64,000 nt of DNA from Flavobacteriaceae bacterium (lineage in GTDB: Bacteria > Bacteroidota > Bacteroidia > Flavobacteriales > Flavobacteriaceae): contig CANFNV010000001.1 of NCBI GenBank assembly GCA_947448525.1, forward strand, positions 1-64,000, written 5' to 3'. Under the pieces are notes generated by a model that searched no databases, had not been told where the DNA came from, and saw only the letters and a program-made list of their open reading frames with translations. A program made the translations under genes and the position numbers. Positions within the stretch are counted from its first letter, which is position 1; each line of letters begins with the position of its first letter. This document shows, one piece after another, positions 1-8,786 of the stretch.

Positions 1-3000
1 AAAGTTGATGAAACCGCAGGTACGGTAGCAGTTAATGCTAATGTTTTAGCAGTAGCCGATGAACCAACACCATTTTTAGCTTTGACACTTATTGAACAAG
101 GTCCAGAAACGCCCTCAAAATTTACAGATATTATTCTATCTGTTGCAGAGTTGCCTGAAACAACATTAACTCCAGTTGGCAATGTCCATTCATAAGAAGT
201 TGCTAATGCAGAAACTCCAGCTGTCAATGTAAATGCTGTACTTGTTCCTGCATATTTACTAATATTTGTAATTGCTGTAGCTGAAACTCCATCAGTCATA
301 ACTAATGTAGTTGGTACAGCAGGCAAAGCTTTTGTAAGTGCTAATGATTTAGCTACACTATTACATCCATTTAAATTTACCGATTGAACTGTTATAGATC
401 CAATAGTTCCTGCGCCTGAAGCTACATTGTTAAAGTCAACAACAACACTTGAAGTACCTTGACCAGAAACAATATTTACACCTGTTGGAACAGTCCATAA
501 ATAAGAAGCAGCACCAACGACATCAGCTGTAGAATAAGTAGCTGTTGTTGTTGTTCCAACTAAAGCACCTTGAGCAGCAGTACCTGTTAATGTAGTAGGA
601 GTGGTTGGTAAAGCAAGTACATTAACTGTAATTTTTGCTTTTGCACTTTCAGTACCATTTGAATAAACTTCAGAAACAGCATAAACTTTAGAAGGGGAAG
701 CAACAGTTGTTGTAGCAGGACTTGGAGCACCAGTAGTAATAAGTGTATATGTTGGAACTGCAGTAGTACCTCCAACAGTAAACCATTTTAAAGTATTACC
801 AGCATGAACTGAAGCTGTTAATGGAGTTGCAGTTGCACCTTTACATAAATTCACTACAGCTGTTACCGTTGGGGCAACAACAGTAGGAGTAGGTTTTGTA
901 AAGTAAATATTGTCAAGATAAACAACACTTCCTGAAGGAGAACCAACAAGTTTAAATTGTTGAACAGCAGTTAAGGCAAGTGTATTGTATGATGACATTG
1001 GAATATTAACAGAATTCCATCCATTTTGAGTTAGAGAAACTGAAACAGCTTGCTCAGCTGGTGGAACTCCAACTGGTGCAGAATCTATTAAATAAAATTC
1101 TAATGTTGTACAATTTGGTGTCCAAATATCAGCATGCAAAGTAGTCATTGCTGAAACATTAATATTACTTGCTAATTGAACTCCTTGATATGATAAATTA
1201 GCAACCTTCAAAGTATTATTTCCTGGAGTTCCTATTTGCACTATAGTTGGAGCTATATATCCTCCTGGTTGTCCCCAATATGGATAAGAAGCACCACCTT
1301 CATTTGTATAGGCATCACTAAATACAGATAAAACTCTATCTGCAGGAACTGTTGGTGTTGGAGCGGCTGTTGCAGGAGGTGGGAAAGAAACCACAAAAGT
1401 TGTAGCGATAACCCCTGAACCGTATGCACCAGCAGCAGCTTGAGTTGCTGTAATGGTTGTGCTTCCTCCTCCCACAATAGTAACTGTGTTTCCGCTAATA
1501 GTAGCTACTGCTGTATTACTACTTGTATAGGTAAAAGCACCAGTACTATTACTCGTTGGAGCTGTTAAAGCAAAATCTGCATCCCCTAAAACTTTGTTAG
1601 GTACAGTAAAGTTTGTAATGGTTGGAGAAGGTTGAGCAGTAGTTGGTCTCCAAAAATAGATATTATCAAAATATATTGAATTTGATTCACCATGATAAAC
1701 AAATCCTGGTTTTTCAAATTTCATTTGTCTTACAGTAGCTAAATTTCTTGCAGGAAAATCAGTACTTAAAGTAATATCATAACTATTCCATCCTGAAAGT
1801 GTTGGAGTAAGAGTAATATTATTTTCACCTGTAGCATCAATAATCGAAAATAAGAAAGGAGAAACATTTGGTGTCCAAACATCAATGTGTAATTTAGTCA
1901 TACCCAAAACACTTGTACCAGGAATATCTCCATTAGGAACTAAATTTAAACCTTCATAATCTAAATTAGTATATTTGATTGTATTATCTGCACTTGTGCC
2001 AAGTTGTACTTCATTAAAAAGTGTTCCTTGACCCCAACCAGGATATAATTCTACTCCAGATAAAGCGGAACTTGAATAAGCGCCAGTGTAAACCGCTTTT
2101 ACATCCCATGCATTTCTACTAGGAGGTGTTGGAGCAGCTGTAGTTGGAGCTTGTGCTATAGGAGCAGTAACTACAAAACTAGTAGTAATTGTTCCACTTA
2201 AATAATTCCCTGAAGCAGCTTGAGTAGCTGTTATAGTAGTAGATCCTTGACCTACAATATGAATAGTACTTCCGCTAATTGTTGCAACACTTGTATTGCT
2301 ACTTGTGTATGTAAAAGCCCCTGGGCTGTTTGTAGTTGGTGCAGTAATTGTAAAATCAGAACTTCCTTCTTGTTTTGAAGCTATAGAAAAGTTAGACAAT
2401 GCAGGAGCAACAGCTATTACTTGATTACCAAAATACATATTATCTATGTAAGCCGTTCCATTATTATTTCCTACAAGAATAATTTGTGCAATGTGCGCTC
2501 TTGTAGTCAATCCTGTAAAATCAGACAATAATAAATTATAACTATTCCAACCATTTTGTGTGGGAGTTAAATTAATCTGATGTTCCCTATCATCTCCACC
2601 ACCATAGGCACCATCAGCGCCAAAGTCAACTAATTTAACACCGAAAGAGGTCATATTTGGAGTAAACATATCAACATGAAACAAGTTCATTACAGATGCA
2701 TTAATAGGGCTTGAAACCATTTCAATACCTACAAAAGTTAGATTAGAATACTTGAGAGTGTTATTCGATCCAATAACTATAGGCGTTAATGTTGCAGCCG
2801 ACCAACCTGTTGCAAAAGTATCTACAGTTGTAAAAACATCGTATGCTTGATACGAATCTGTATACAATGCGATAAGATTGTTACTAGATATTGTAGGGTT
2901 TGGAGCCGCTGGAGGAGTTACTTCAAGTGTAGCTGAAATAGTTCCTGAACCATACGAACCAGATGCTGCTTGAGTAGCAGTAATAACTGTTGATCCAATT

Positions 3001-3689
3001 CCAATAATGGTTACAGTACTTCCAGAAACTGTTGCTACACTAGTATTACTACTTGTATATGAGAAAGAACCTGAACTGTTACTAGTGGGTGCTGTTAAAC
3101 TAAAAGGCGCAGACGTAGACGTTTTATTTGCAATAGAAAAATCACTTAAGGTTGGAACATTTGCTGGTTTCCAAAAATAAATATTATCTAAATATATTGA
3201 ATTTGATTCAGCATGATATGCAAAACCTGGTTTCTCAAATTTAAATTGAATAATATTATTCAAAGTTCTTCCAGCACTAGAATATTGAGTTAAATCAATA
3301 TCAAAACTATTCCAACCTGATAAAGTTGGAGTTAATGTTACAGCACTTTCACCGCCTGCTATTAAATAAACATTAAATGGAGAAACATTGGGTGTCCAAA
3401 CGTCAATATGCAATTTGGTCATTGTTGAAGCATTGATAGGCGAGTTAAATTGAACTCCTTGATAATCTAAGTTAGAATAATGCAAGGCAGTGTCTCCATC
3501 AAGGGTTACTTGCTCAAAAGTAGTTCCTTGTCCCCAATCCGGGAAGAAGTTGGCGCCTACATCACTGTAAGCTCCGCAGAAAACCGATATTACATCGGAA
3601 GCATTTCGAGTTGGTGCTGTTGGTGCAGCTCCTTGTGAAAATCCTAATGAAGTAGTAATTAAGATTAACAACAAAATAATTTTCTTCAT
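1..3689 (-). CDS. Very large secreted repeat protein (5' part; gene runs off the left edge)
   Basis: The frame is open from an ATG at 3689 to the window edge, giving 1229 codons without a stop. It starts with a signal peptide (MKKIILLLILITTSLGFSQG). Four tandem beta-rich modules follow, at about 3600-3170, 2890-2425, 2110-1655 and 1340-905. They share phrases such as NTLKYSNLDYQG, MTKLHIDVWTPN, GWNSYDI and IYLDNIYFWKP and resemble carbohydrate-binding or galactose-binding-like folds. Between the first three gaps sit Ig-like (BIG-type) modules with TYTSSNTSVATISG and ITATQAASGNYGSG. From about 900 to the edge the chain continues as PKD/Ig-like sequence (YLWTVPTGVNIVSGQGTSSV). Such proteins in Flavobacteriaceae are usually T9SS-exported adhesins or polysaccharide-binding or hydrolytic enzymes. 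A catalytic domain or sorting domain, if present, lies outside the window, so function is open. Confidence 0.9.
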   Translation of the reverse strand, partial: MKKIILLLILITTSLGFSQGAAPTAPTRNASDVISVFCGAYSDVGANFFPDWGQGTTFEQVTLDGDTALHYSNLDYQGVQFNSPINASTMTKLHIDVWTPNVSPFNVYLIAGGESAVTLTPTLSGWNSFDIDLTQYSSAGRTLNNIIQFKFEKPGFAYHAESNSIYLDNIYFWKPANVPTLSDFSIANKTSTSAPFSLTAPTSNSSGSFSYTSSNTSVATVSGSTVTIIGIGSTVITATQAASGSYGSGTISATLEVTPPAAPNPTISSNNLIALYTDSYQAYDVFTTVDTFATGWSAATLTPIVIGSNNTLKYSNLTFVGIEMVSSPINASVMNLFHVDMFTPNMTSFGVKLVDFGADGAYGGGDDREHQINLTPTQNGWNSYNLLLSDFTGLTTRAHIAQIILVGNNNGTAYIDNMYFGNQVIAVAPALSNFSIASKQEGSSDFTITAPTTNSPGAFTYTSSNTSVATISGSTIHIVGQGSTTITATQAASGNYLSGTITTSFVVTAPIAQAPTTAAPTPPSRNAWDVKAVYTGAYSSSALSGVELYPGWGQGTLFNEVQLGTSADNTIKYTNLDYEGLNLVPNGDIPGTSVLGMTKLHIDVWTPNVSPFLFSIIDATGENNITLTPTLSGWNSYDITLSTDFPARNLATVRQMKFEKPGFVYHGESNSIYFDNIYFWRPTTAQPSPTITNFTVPNKVLGDADFALTAPTSNSTGAFTYTSSNTAVATISGNTVTIVGGGSTTITATQAAAGAYGSGVIATTFVVSFPPPATAAPTPTVPADRVLSVFSDAYTNEGGASYPYWGQPGGYIAPTIVQIGTPGNNTLKVANLSYQGVQLASNINVSAMTTLHADIWTPNCTTLEFYLIDSAPVGVPPAEQAVSVSLTQNGWNSVNIPMSSYNTLALTAVQQFKLVGSPSGSVVYLDNIYFTKPTPTVVAPTVTAVVNLCKGATATPLTASVHAGNTLKWFTVGGTTAVPTYTLITTGAPSPATTTVASPSKVYAVSEVYSNGTESAKAKITVNVLALPTTPTTLTGTAAQGALVGTTTTATYSTADVVGAASYLWTVPTGVNIVSGQGTSSVVVDFNNVASGAGTIGSITVQSVNLNGCNSVAKSLALTKALPAVPTTLVMTDGVSATAITNISKYAGTSTAFTLTAGVSALATSYEWTLPTGVNVVSGNSATDRIISVNFEGVSGPCSISVKAKNGVGSSATAKTLALTATVPAVSST
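940..3600 (-). repeat. Four tandem carbohydrate-binding-like modules alternating with three Ig-like modules
   Basis: Within the large surface protein the module pair repeats with a period of roughly 750-780 bases. Modules one and three (3600-3170 and 2110-1655) are the most alike and share long runs of near-identical DNA, for example the stretch encoding SNSIYLDNIYFWKP at about 3171-3210 and again at 1650-1690. Modules two and four are more diverged. The Ig-like blocks at about 3160-2930, 2410-2170 and 1640-1385 are also close copies of each other. This pattern fits duplication within the gene. Confidence 0.8.
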
Positions 3690-4093
3690 AATTTTTATGA
3701 TTTAAAAGTTGAAATGTAAACTTATACAATTTACTCAGCCAACCGAAAACGTTTGCGTATACAAAAACTATACATTGTAGATTTTATTTTTTACACAATA
3801 AAATCATCCTTTTAAAGTAAATGAAGAGTTAATTTTAATTCAATGTTTTCTAAATGATAAGTTAATGTTAAGGTGTTGTGGATATAATTTAGTTGTATTT
3901 AATAGTATCAAACCGACTAAATATACTTTTTTTTATATTAAAATTTATGAATACTAAAAAAAAGAGCATAATAAAATTAATTTATGATAATTATTAGAAT
4001 AAGACAAATTAAACAAAAACATTGAATTATTAGTAAAAGTTAAAACTAAACATAATTCAATTAAGAAGATAATTTAAACTAAAATCATAAATA
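3690..4093. other. AT-rich intergenic region upstream of the large surface protein
   Basis: This 404-base stretch separates two minus-strand genes and contains no supportable ORF or RNA gene. It should hold the promoter of the large surface protein. Reading the minus strand, a near match to the Bacteroidetes -7 element with one extra spacer base (TAGTTTTTG) lies at 3762-3770, about 70 bases before the ATG. I found no exact TAnnTTTG match close to the start. Confidence 0.4.
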
Positions 4094-5287
4094 TTAATCA
4101 ATTAGTATTTTTTTAGTTACTCTTTTATTTGAAGTTTGTAAAACGCCTAAATAAATTCCTTTTGGCAAACTCGAAATTGAAACAGATTCGATTAGCTTAG
4201 CATTTGAAACAGGAAATTTCAAAACTTCTTTTCCCTCAATATTAATAATAGAAAAAGTGTATTCTCTTTCAGTTAAAGAACCCATATTAATATTCAAACT
4301 GTCTTTTGATGGGTTCGGAAAAAAACTAACATTAAAATCCGATTCATTTTTTGGACTTGACAATGTGTTGGCTTGAGAAAAATGTAAAGTTGCACCAATG
4401 GTAGCCTTAGCCACATTATAATTATAAACTGTATCCATATTAATTAAAAAATCGGAGTTGGTATGTTTGTGAGTTGTTTCATTAGTTTCGAAAAAACCAG
4501 TTATGATTTCATCATTGCTTTGAAATGGCATATAATCCGAAGAATAGGCCCTATCTAAAAAAGTATTTAGCGGAGAGTATAATGTTACACAATTCATCAA
4601 CTGAGTTGTCATAGTTGATGATGCAGCATTATTGGTAGATGGATTGGCACTCATATCTCTTTCACAAGTAATTGTGTTATTAGTCATTCCAGCCACACCA
4701 CCAACTTCATCTAAATTAAATACCAATCTAATATTCATCTTGGGATTAGTCCCATTTACTACAGACGAAACATAATGTTGACTTCCGAACAATCCATCTT
4801 CTTCTCCACTAAAATTTATAAATTTAATAGAATACTCTGTTGGGATATTAGCCAACAAACGAGCCGTTTCTAAAATACAAGCGACACCACTTCCGTTATC
4901 ATTTGTTCCAGTTCCTCCTATTGAATCGTAATGTCCGCAAACAATTACATAAATATTTGGATAAAGCGTCCCGATTTTGGTTACAACCAAATTTTTTACA
5001 ACATCTGAAGCTCCTGCATAAGTATATGGATCCTCTTGGATTTGATTTATTGTATACCCATAACTCAAATAGTTACTTTTTAACCAATTCAACGTATTTT
5101 GTAACTGAACGGTTCCTCTTCTTTTCATACCAAATGCCTCAAATTCGGTTAAATTATTTGTAATATTTGTCTGTGAACATTGATTAACCACATCGGCATA
5201 TGCTTGAACAAAATTCTGGCCAAAAGATTGATTAGCAATCGATAATATAAAGAGTAAAAAAAATAATGTTTTCGTATTGAAATTCAT
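4094..5287 (-). CDS. Secreted M28-family zinc metallopeptidase with T9SS sorting domain
   Basis: This 397-residue protein begins with a signal peptide ending near SFGQ. The M28 core shows the di-zinc ligand pattern: GHYDS (His119, Asp121), GTNDNGSGV (Asp130), SGEEDGLFGSQ (Glu162/Glu163), an Asp in FNLDEVGG, and a late His in TTHKHTNSD. The last 80 residues are a T9SS type A sorting domain (FFPNPSKDSLNI through KGIYLGVLQT and VTKKILID). It is therefore predicted to be an aminopeptidase-like exopeptidase that crosses the outer membrane through T9SS and is released or anchored at the surface. It lies 21 bases downstream of the flippase gene on the same strand, although its function does not suggest a shared pathway. 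The exact substrate cannot be told from sequence. Confidence 0.93.
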   Translation of the reverse strand: MNFNTKTLFFLLFILSIANQSFGQNFVQAYADVVNQCSQTNITNNLTEFEAFGMKRRGTVQLQNTLNWLKSNYLSYGYTINQIQEDPYTYAGASDVVKNLVVTKIGTLYPNIYVIVCGHYDSIGGTGTNDNGSGVACILETARLLANIPTEYSIKFINFSGEEDGLFGSQHYVSSVVNGTNPKMNIRLVFNLDEVGGVAGMTNNTITCERDMSANPSTNNAASSTMTTQLMNCVTLYSPLNTFLDRAYSSDYMPFQSNDEIITGFFETNETTHKHTNSDFLINMDTVYNYNVAKATIGATLHFSQANTLSSPKNESDFNVSFFPNPSKDSLNINMGSLTEREYTFSIINIEGKEVLKFPVSNAKLIESVSISSLPKGIYLGVLQTSNKRVTKKILID

Positions 5288-5308
5288 ATAAAGTATGTTT
5301 TAAATTAA

Positions 5309-6808
5309 TTATTTAATAAGTTTCAATTTCTTTAAAACAGAATTTGATACTTGATTAAATTCTTCAGAAATAGCAAGCTTATAATTTACAAACAAGTAAA
5401 AGATGGTAATTAAAATGGATTTTAAAATAATATTAATGATCGGTGAAATGGCGATTGTTCCAAAAAAAAATCCATCTAAAGTAAAATCCCAAAAGTAAAA
5501 AATTAAAAAACAAACTGCTAAAATCCCTAAAGAATAAATTGTTTTGATTGTAAATGGATATAAATTCATCTTCTTAACCACAAAAATCAATTTAATTGTA
5601 TTGTAAATAGCTACCGTAATCAAGGTTGCCAATGCAGAACCAAAAATTCCATACCTAGGAATCAATATCATATTCAATCCAATCATTAAGAAAACCGTAA
5701 CAACACCAAATAACAATACGGACTTGTAATGTTTTGTATTTACAATTATCGAGTTATTATTTCCTAAAAGTACATCATAAAACTTGGATAATCCAATCAT
5801 AAAAACGACACTTATACCACCGCTGTAATTATTAGGAATTAAAAGATATAATTGCTTGATATTTAAGAAAATTAATAGCATCAAAAAACCTCCAATCAAT
5901 TGAAGATTAATTGCACTTTTTTTATACAAATCGTTTAACTCGTCGTATTTATTTTCTACGATTAATTTTGCTGTAATAGGCGCCACAATTTGAGTCATGG
6001 CCCTACTTGGAACCGCAATTACAGTTGCAATAAATATCGCTACAGCATACAACGCATTTTGACTAATTTCTTTGTAGAGTGGAATCATCACTTTATCAAA
6101 ATCGACTAACATTACTGCTACTCCACCCGACACTATAATAAAAAAAGAATAGTGAACGATTTCTTTCAAATTTTCTGGAACCACAAATCTAAAAACAGGC
6201 CTTTTCACTGAAAAAGCATACCATTTCATTCCAATAAGTTGTGCCAAATACGATAATGCTATTCCATAAACACAAGTATTTTTGGTAATCCAATCCAAAT
6301 GAACTGCTATAAGCAAAATCATAATTATCAGTCGGTACAGTACTTCACTAATTAAGTTTCCAACCACCGATTTCATATGAACTTTTACCCAAGCATAAAA
6401 GACCTCAAAATACGCCATAAATAATCCAACTACAGGAATCAACCAAAAGAACGGTTTTAATGATGGATTTTCGATTACCCAACCGTTTGAAATTGGAGAA
6501 TAAAAAAAGTAAAACAATAAACTAATTGGAACTATTAAGAAAAAAGGAAAAAATAACATAAAAGTTAGAAATTCCTCTCTTTTTTGTTCTGTTTTATAAT
6601 GTGAGAAGAATCGTAACAAGGTACTTTGAGCACCAAACGCCATAAAAGGCATCATTAAATTGGCGCCCGAAAGAATAGTTGACACAATTCCGTAGTGCAT
6701 TTTACCAAGAAAATTAGTGTATAAAAACAATGCATTAATAGCTCCAATACCAAATCCGAAGAAGGTGATAAAGGTGTTTTTAATTGATTGTGATTGTACG
6801 ATTCCCAT
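5309..6808 (-). CDS. Polysaccharide flippase of the MATE/Wzx-like superfamily
   Basis: The 499-residue product is hydrophobic throughout, with about 12-14 likely membrane helices and a conserved-looking N-terminus (IKNTFITFFGFGIGAINALF) typical of Wzx-like lipopolysaccharide or exopolysaccharide flippases. Such proteins move undecaprenyl-linked oligosaccharides across the inner membrane. The gene starts 12 bases after the end of the glycosyltransferase gene, so the two are probably co-transcribed and may serve the same surface glycan. No polymerase or initiating sugar-phosphate transferase is visible in the window, so the glycan cannot be named. Confidence 0.85.
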   Translation of the reverse strand: MGIVQSQSIKNTFITFFGFGIGAINALFLYTNFLGKMHYGIVSTILSGANLMMPFMAFGAQSTLLRFFSHYKTEQKREEFLTFMLFFPFFLIVPISLLFYFFYSPISNGWVIENPSLKPFFWLIPVVGLFMAYFEVFYAWVKVHMKSVVGNLISEVLYRLIIMILLIAVHLDWITKNTCVYGIALSYLAQLIGMKWYAFSVKRPVFRFVVPENLKEIVHYSFFIIVSGGVAVMLVDFDKVMIPLYKEISQNALYAVAIFIATVIAVPSRAMTQIVAPITAKLIVENKYDELNDLYKKSAINLQLIGGFLMLLIFLNIKQLYLLIPNNYSGGISVVFMIGLSKFYDVLLGNNNSIIVNTKHYKSVLLFGVVTVFLMIGLNMILIPRYGIFGSALATLITVAIYNTIKLIFVVKKMNLYPFTIKTIYSLGILAVCFLIFYFWDFTLDGFFFGTIAISPIINIILKSILITIFYLFVNYKLAISEEFNQVSNSVLKKLKLIK

Positions 6809-6820
6809 TTTTTTTTTAAG

Positions 6821-6842
6821 TTATGAGTTATGAGTTATGAGT
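6821..6842. repeat. Three-copy 7-base tandem repeat at a gene end
   Basis: The plus strand reads three copies of TTATGAG-type units (ttatgag ttatgag ttatgag) followed by ttttg. On the minus strand the repeat encodes the final residues LITHNS and the stop codon of the glycosyltransferase. Copy-number change here would shift the frame and alter or extend the C-terminus. Confidence 0.7.
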
Positions 6843-8119
6843 TTTGATAACTTCTCCGTTAAACTCTTTCGAGAATACTGTTGCAAACCTACTGGATGAA
6901 TGTGTAATTTTCTCTCTAAATAAAATTCAAAATAAGAAACAATAGTGTTTTTCAAACGCTCTTTTTCAACATAAGTAAAGAAATTACCTGTATTGGTAGA
7001 TGAAATAATTTCGGCAAAATCAGAATCTTTGGGTCCAATAGCTATAATGGGTCTTTCAGAAACCATATACTCAAACAATTTACCAGGAATAATACTTTTC
7101 GTTTCAGGCGAATCGATTTCAATTAAAAGTAATACTTGCGATTTTCTTTGTTCTACAATTGCTTCAGAATGTGAAATATACCCAAGATTATTGCAATACG
7201 TTTCTAATTGAAATTTTCTAAGACTATCTAAAATTTCTTGACTTATTTTTCCGATTAATTTCAACTGGAAATGTGCTGCGAATAATGAATTTTCACTAAT
7301 TAATTCCCGCAAGACTTCCCACAAAACTTTTGGATTTCTATCGGATAAAAACGAACCAATATGAGCCATTGTAAACTTTTCGTCCAATGATTGTTTGGCT
7401 GCATTTTCAAAATCATAACCGTTAGTAATCACTTCTATCGGTGTATGTGTGAATAACATGAATTCCGCTTTGGTGGTTTTACTTGTCACTATAATCATAT
7501 CAGCCGAATTCAGAACATTTCTTTCTAATTGCATGTGTTTTTTTTTGGCATACGAAGACAATTTTAATGCTTTGTGGTAGCCAATAGTTGTCCAAGGATC
7601 TCGAAAATCAGCAAACCATTTTACATTCAAATCTTGTTTTAATTTTAAACCAATTAAATGCAATGAATGAGGAGGTCCCGAAGTAACAACAGTATCAATA
7701 TTGTTTTCTTGAATGTATTTAGAAAGAAATTTCACCGAGGGATTTATCCAATATTTTCGTGCATCAGGTATAAATAAATTTCCTCTAATCCAGAGCATTG
7801 CTTTTTCTAAAAATGATTGCTTTTTCTTGTTTGGAATTATTCCGGAGCTTATTTTTTTTGTTTTATTTTTAGATAAAAATCCAGCTAAATGATACGGTTC
7901 AAATATTTTGTTTTTAAGGATAATTGCTTTATCGGAAACCTCATTAATCAAATCTTCATCTACAATTGGATAAGTTGGATTTTCAGGAACATAAACAATA
8001 GGTTGAATATTAAAATCAGGTAAATACTTTACAAACTTTAACCAACGTTGCACTCCTGGTCCGCCTGCTGGTGGCCAATAGTAAGTAATGATTAGGAGTT
8101 TTTTTGGTTCGGTTTTCAA
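6821..8119 (-). CDS. Glycosyltransferase, GT4-like, surface polysaccharide synthesis
   Basis: The 432-residue protein has the N-terminal Rossmann signature of a GT-B glycosyltransferase common in Flavobacteria (LLIITYYWPPAGGPGVQRW), a central acceptor region (TSGPPHSLHLIG, WFADFRDPW) and a C-terminal nucleotide-sugar half (IITNGYDFE, AHIGSFLSDRN, PGKLFEYMVSERPIIAIGP). It probably adds a sugar to a cell-envelope glycan on the cytoplasmic side. It is followed by the flippase and preceded by a nucleotidyltransferase-fold gene with two bases between stop and start. The last codons lie inside a short tandem repeat (6821-6842) that also supplies the stop codon. Confidence 0.88.
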   Translation of the reverse strand: MKTEPKKLLIITYYWPPAGGPGVQRWLKFVKYLPDFNIQPIVYVPENPTYPIVDEDLINEVSDKAIILKNKIFEPYHLAGFLSKNKTKKISSGIIPNKKKQSFLEKAMLWIRGNLFIPDARKYWINPSVKFLSKYIQENNIDTVVTSGPPHSLHLIGLKLKQDLNVKWFADFRDPWTTIGYHKALKLSSYAKKKHMQLERNVLNSADMIIVTSKTTKAEFMLFTHTPIEVITNGYDFENAAKQSLDEKFTMAHIGSFLSDRNPKVLWEVLRELISENSLFAAHFQLKLIGKISQEILDSLRKFQLETYCNNLGYISHSEAIVEQRKSQVLLLIEIDSPETKSIIPGKLFEYMVSERPIIAIGPKDSDFAEIISSTNTGNFFTYVEKERLKNTIVSYFEFYLERKLHIHPVGLQQYSRKSLTEKLSKLITHNS

Positions 8120-8121
8120 AT

Positions 8122-8589
8122 TTAGTAGTTAGATTTTTTATTAATTTTTTCTAACTCTTCAATATCCAATTGATCTTTTGGTCTGTTAGATGCTTTTTTG
8201 GCAATAATTAAATTATCATAATCTAAAAAGTAAACTGGAACACCATTAATTTCAGTAACGTATGCTTTTTCTAGAAGTTCTTGAAAATTATTGTTTTCTA
8301 GACCTTTAACGGAAGTCATTATATCTAATCGCAAATTAAAATTCAACGTAATATCCGTCCAACCTGGAATGAATTGCATTGTTTTAATATTTTCAAAATC
8401 TCCTATTCCTAATTGTTTTAATGCTTCTCTTAAATTTTCTCGATTCTCAATGGAATCTTCAATAAAAATATCAATATCACCAGTATTTCGACCATAGCCA
8501 TATATATTGACAGCAAAGCCTCCAATAGTCAAGTATTTGACTTTATTCAAAGAAAAGTACTTCCAAATTTTAATTATTTGACTATTCAT
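8122..8589 (-). CDS. Minimal nucleotidyltransferase-fold protein (MNT/DUF6036-like)
   Basis: This 155-residue protein has the polymerase-beta-like nucleotidyltransferase signature: GG in IGGFAVNIYGYGRNTGD, then DIDIFIED for the two metal-binding aspartates, and a third acidic position in NLRLDIMTSV. Members of this fold transfer nucleotides to proteins, tRNA or small molecules, and many stand-alone forms act as antitoxins or modifiers in toxin-antitoxin pairs. The gene is preceded by a 52-residue gene only 4 bases upstream, which looks like a dedicated partner. It sits two bases from the glycosyltransferase, but a role in glycan synthesis is not implied by the fold. Activity and target are unknown. 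Confidence 0.75.
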   Translation of the reverse strand: MNSQIIKIWKYFSLNKVKYLTIGGFAVNIYGYGRNTGDIDIFIEDSIENRENLREALKQLGIGDFENIKTMQFIPGWTDITLNFNLRLDIMTSVKGLENNNFQELLEKAYVTEINGVPVYFLDYDNLIIAKKASNRPKDQLDIEELEKINKKSNY

Positions 8590-8593
8590 TTAA

Positions 8594-8752
8594 TTATTTT
8601 GATATTTTTTTTGCTGTTTTCAAAAGATAGGAAATTTCAATAATAGCCATCAGTTTTTCAAAGCGCTGTTGTGGCGTCATCTTTCTTACTTCTTCAATGT
8701 ATCGTGCTTCCATTAATTTTGGATGCTCATGATTTAGCGTGGTTGGCTTCAT
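8594..8752 (-). CDS. 52-residue helical protein upstream of the nucleotidyltransferase gene
   Basis: An ATG at 8752 opens a 53-codon frame ending at a stop at 8594, 4 bases before the nucleotidyltransferase start. The product begins MKPTTLNHEHPKLMEARYIE and ends LLKTAKKISK. It is charged and predicted to be mostly alpha-helical (VRKMTPQQRFEKLMAIIEIS). Tight spacing and a promoter -7 match at 8774-8781 support a real gene. I do not recognise a named family. The arrangement resembles a two-gene toxin-antitoxin or modifier-target pair, but that is inference from gene order only. Confidence 0.65.
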   Translation of the reverse strand: MKPTTLNHEHPKLMEARYIEEVRKMTPQQRFEKLMAIIEISYLLKTAKKISK

Positions 8753-8773
8753 ATAAATTAAAAATAATAAGTC

Positions 8774-8781
8774 AAATTTAC
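8774..8781 (-). promoter_or_regulatory. Promoter -7 element for the 8752-to-5309 gene group
   Basis: The minus strand reads TAAATTTG, an exact match to the Bacteroidetes TAnnTTTG element, 22 bases before the ATG at 8752. No good TTG is seen at the usual upstream spacing. Confidence 0.5.
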
Positions 8782-8786
8782 GAAAT

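Noticed and set aside
587-1477. Leu/Gln-rich minus-strand ORFs of 62 and 74 residues
   Set aside because: They are out-of-frame readings of the large repeat protein, whose own frame is open throughout.
6821-6842. Possible CRISPR or regulatory repeat array
   Set aside because: Only three 7-base units without spacers; it is a simple tandem repeat. No CRISPR-like repeat-spacer pattern was seen anywhere in the window.
8122-8752. Classical MNT-HEPN toxin-antitoxin pair
   Set aside because: The partner is only 52 residues and lacks the HEPN RxxxxxH motif, so this named type is not supported.
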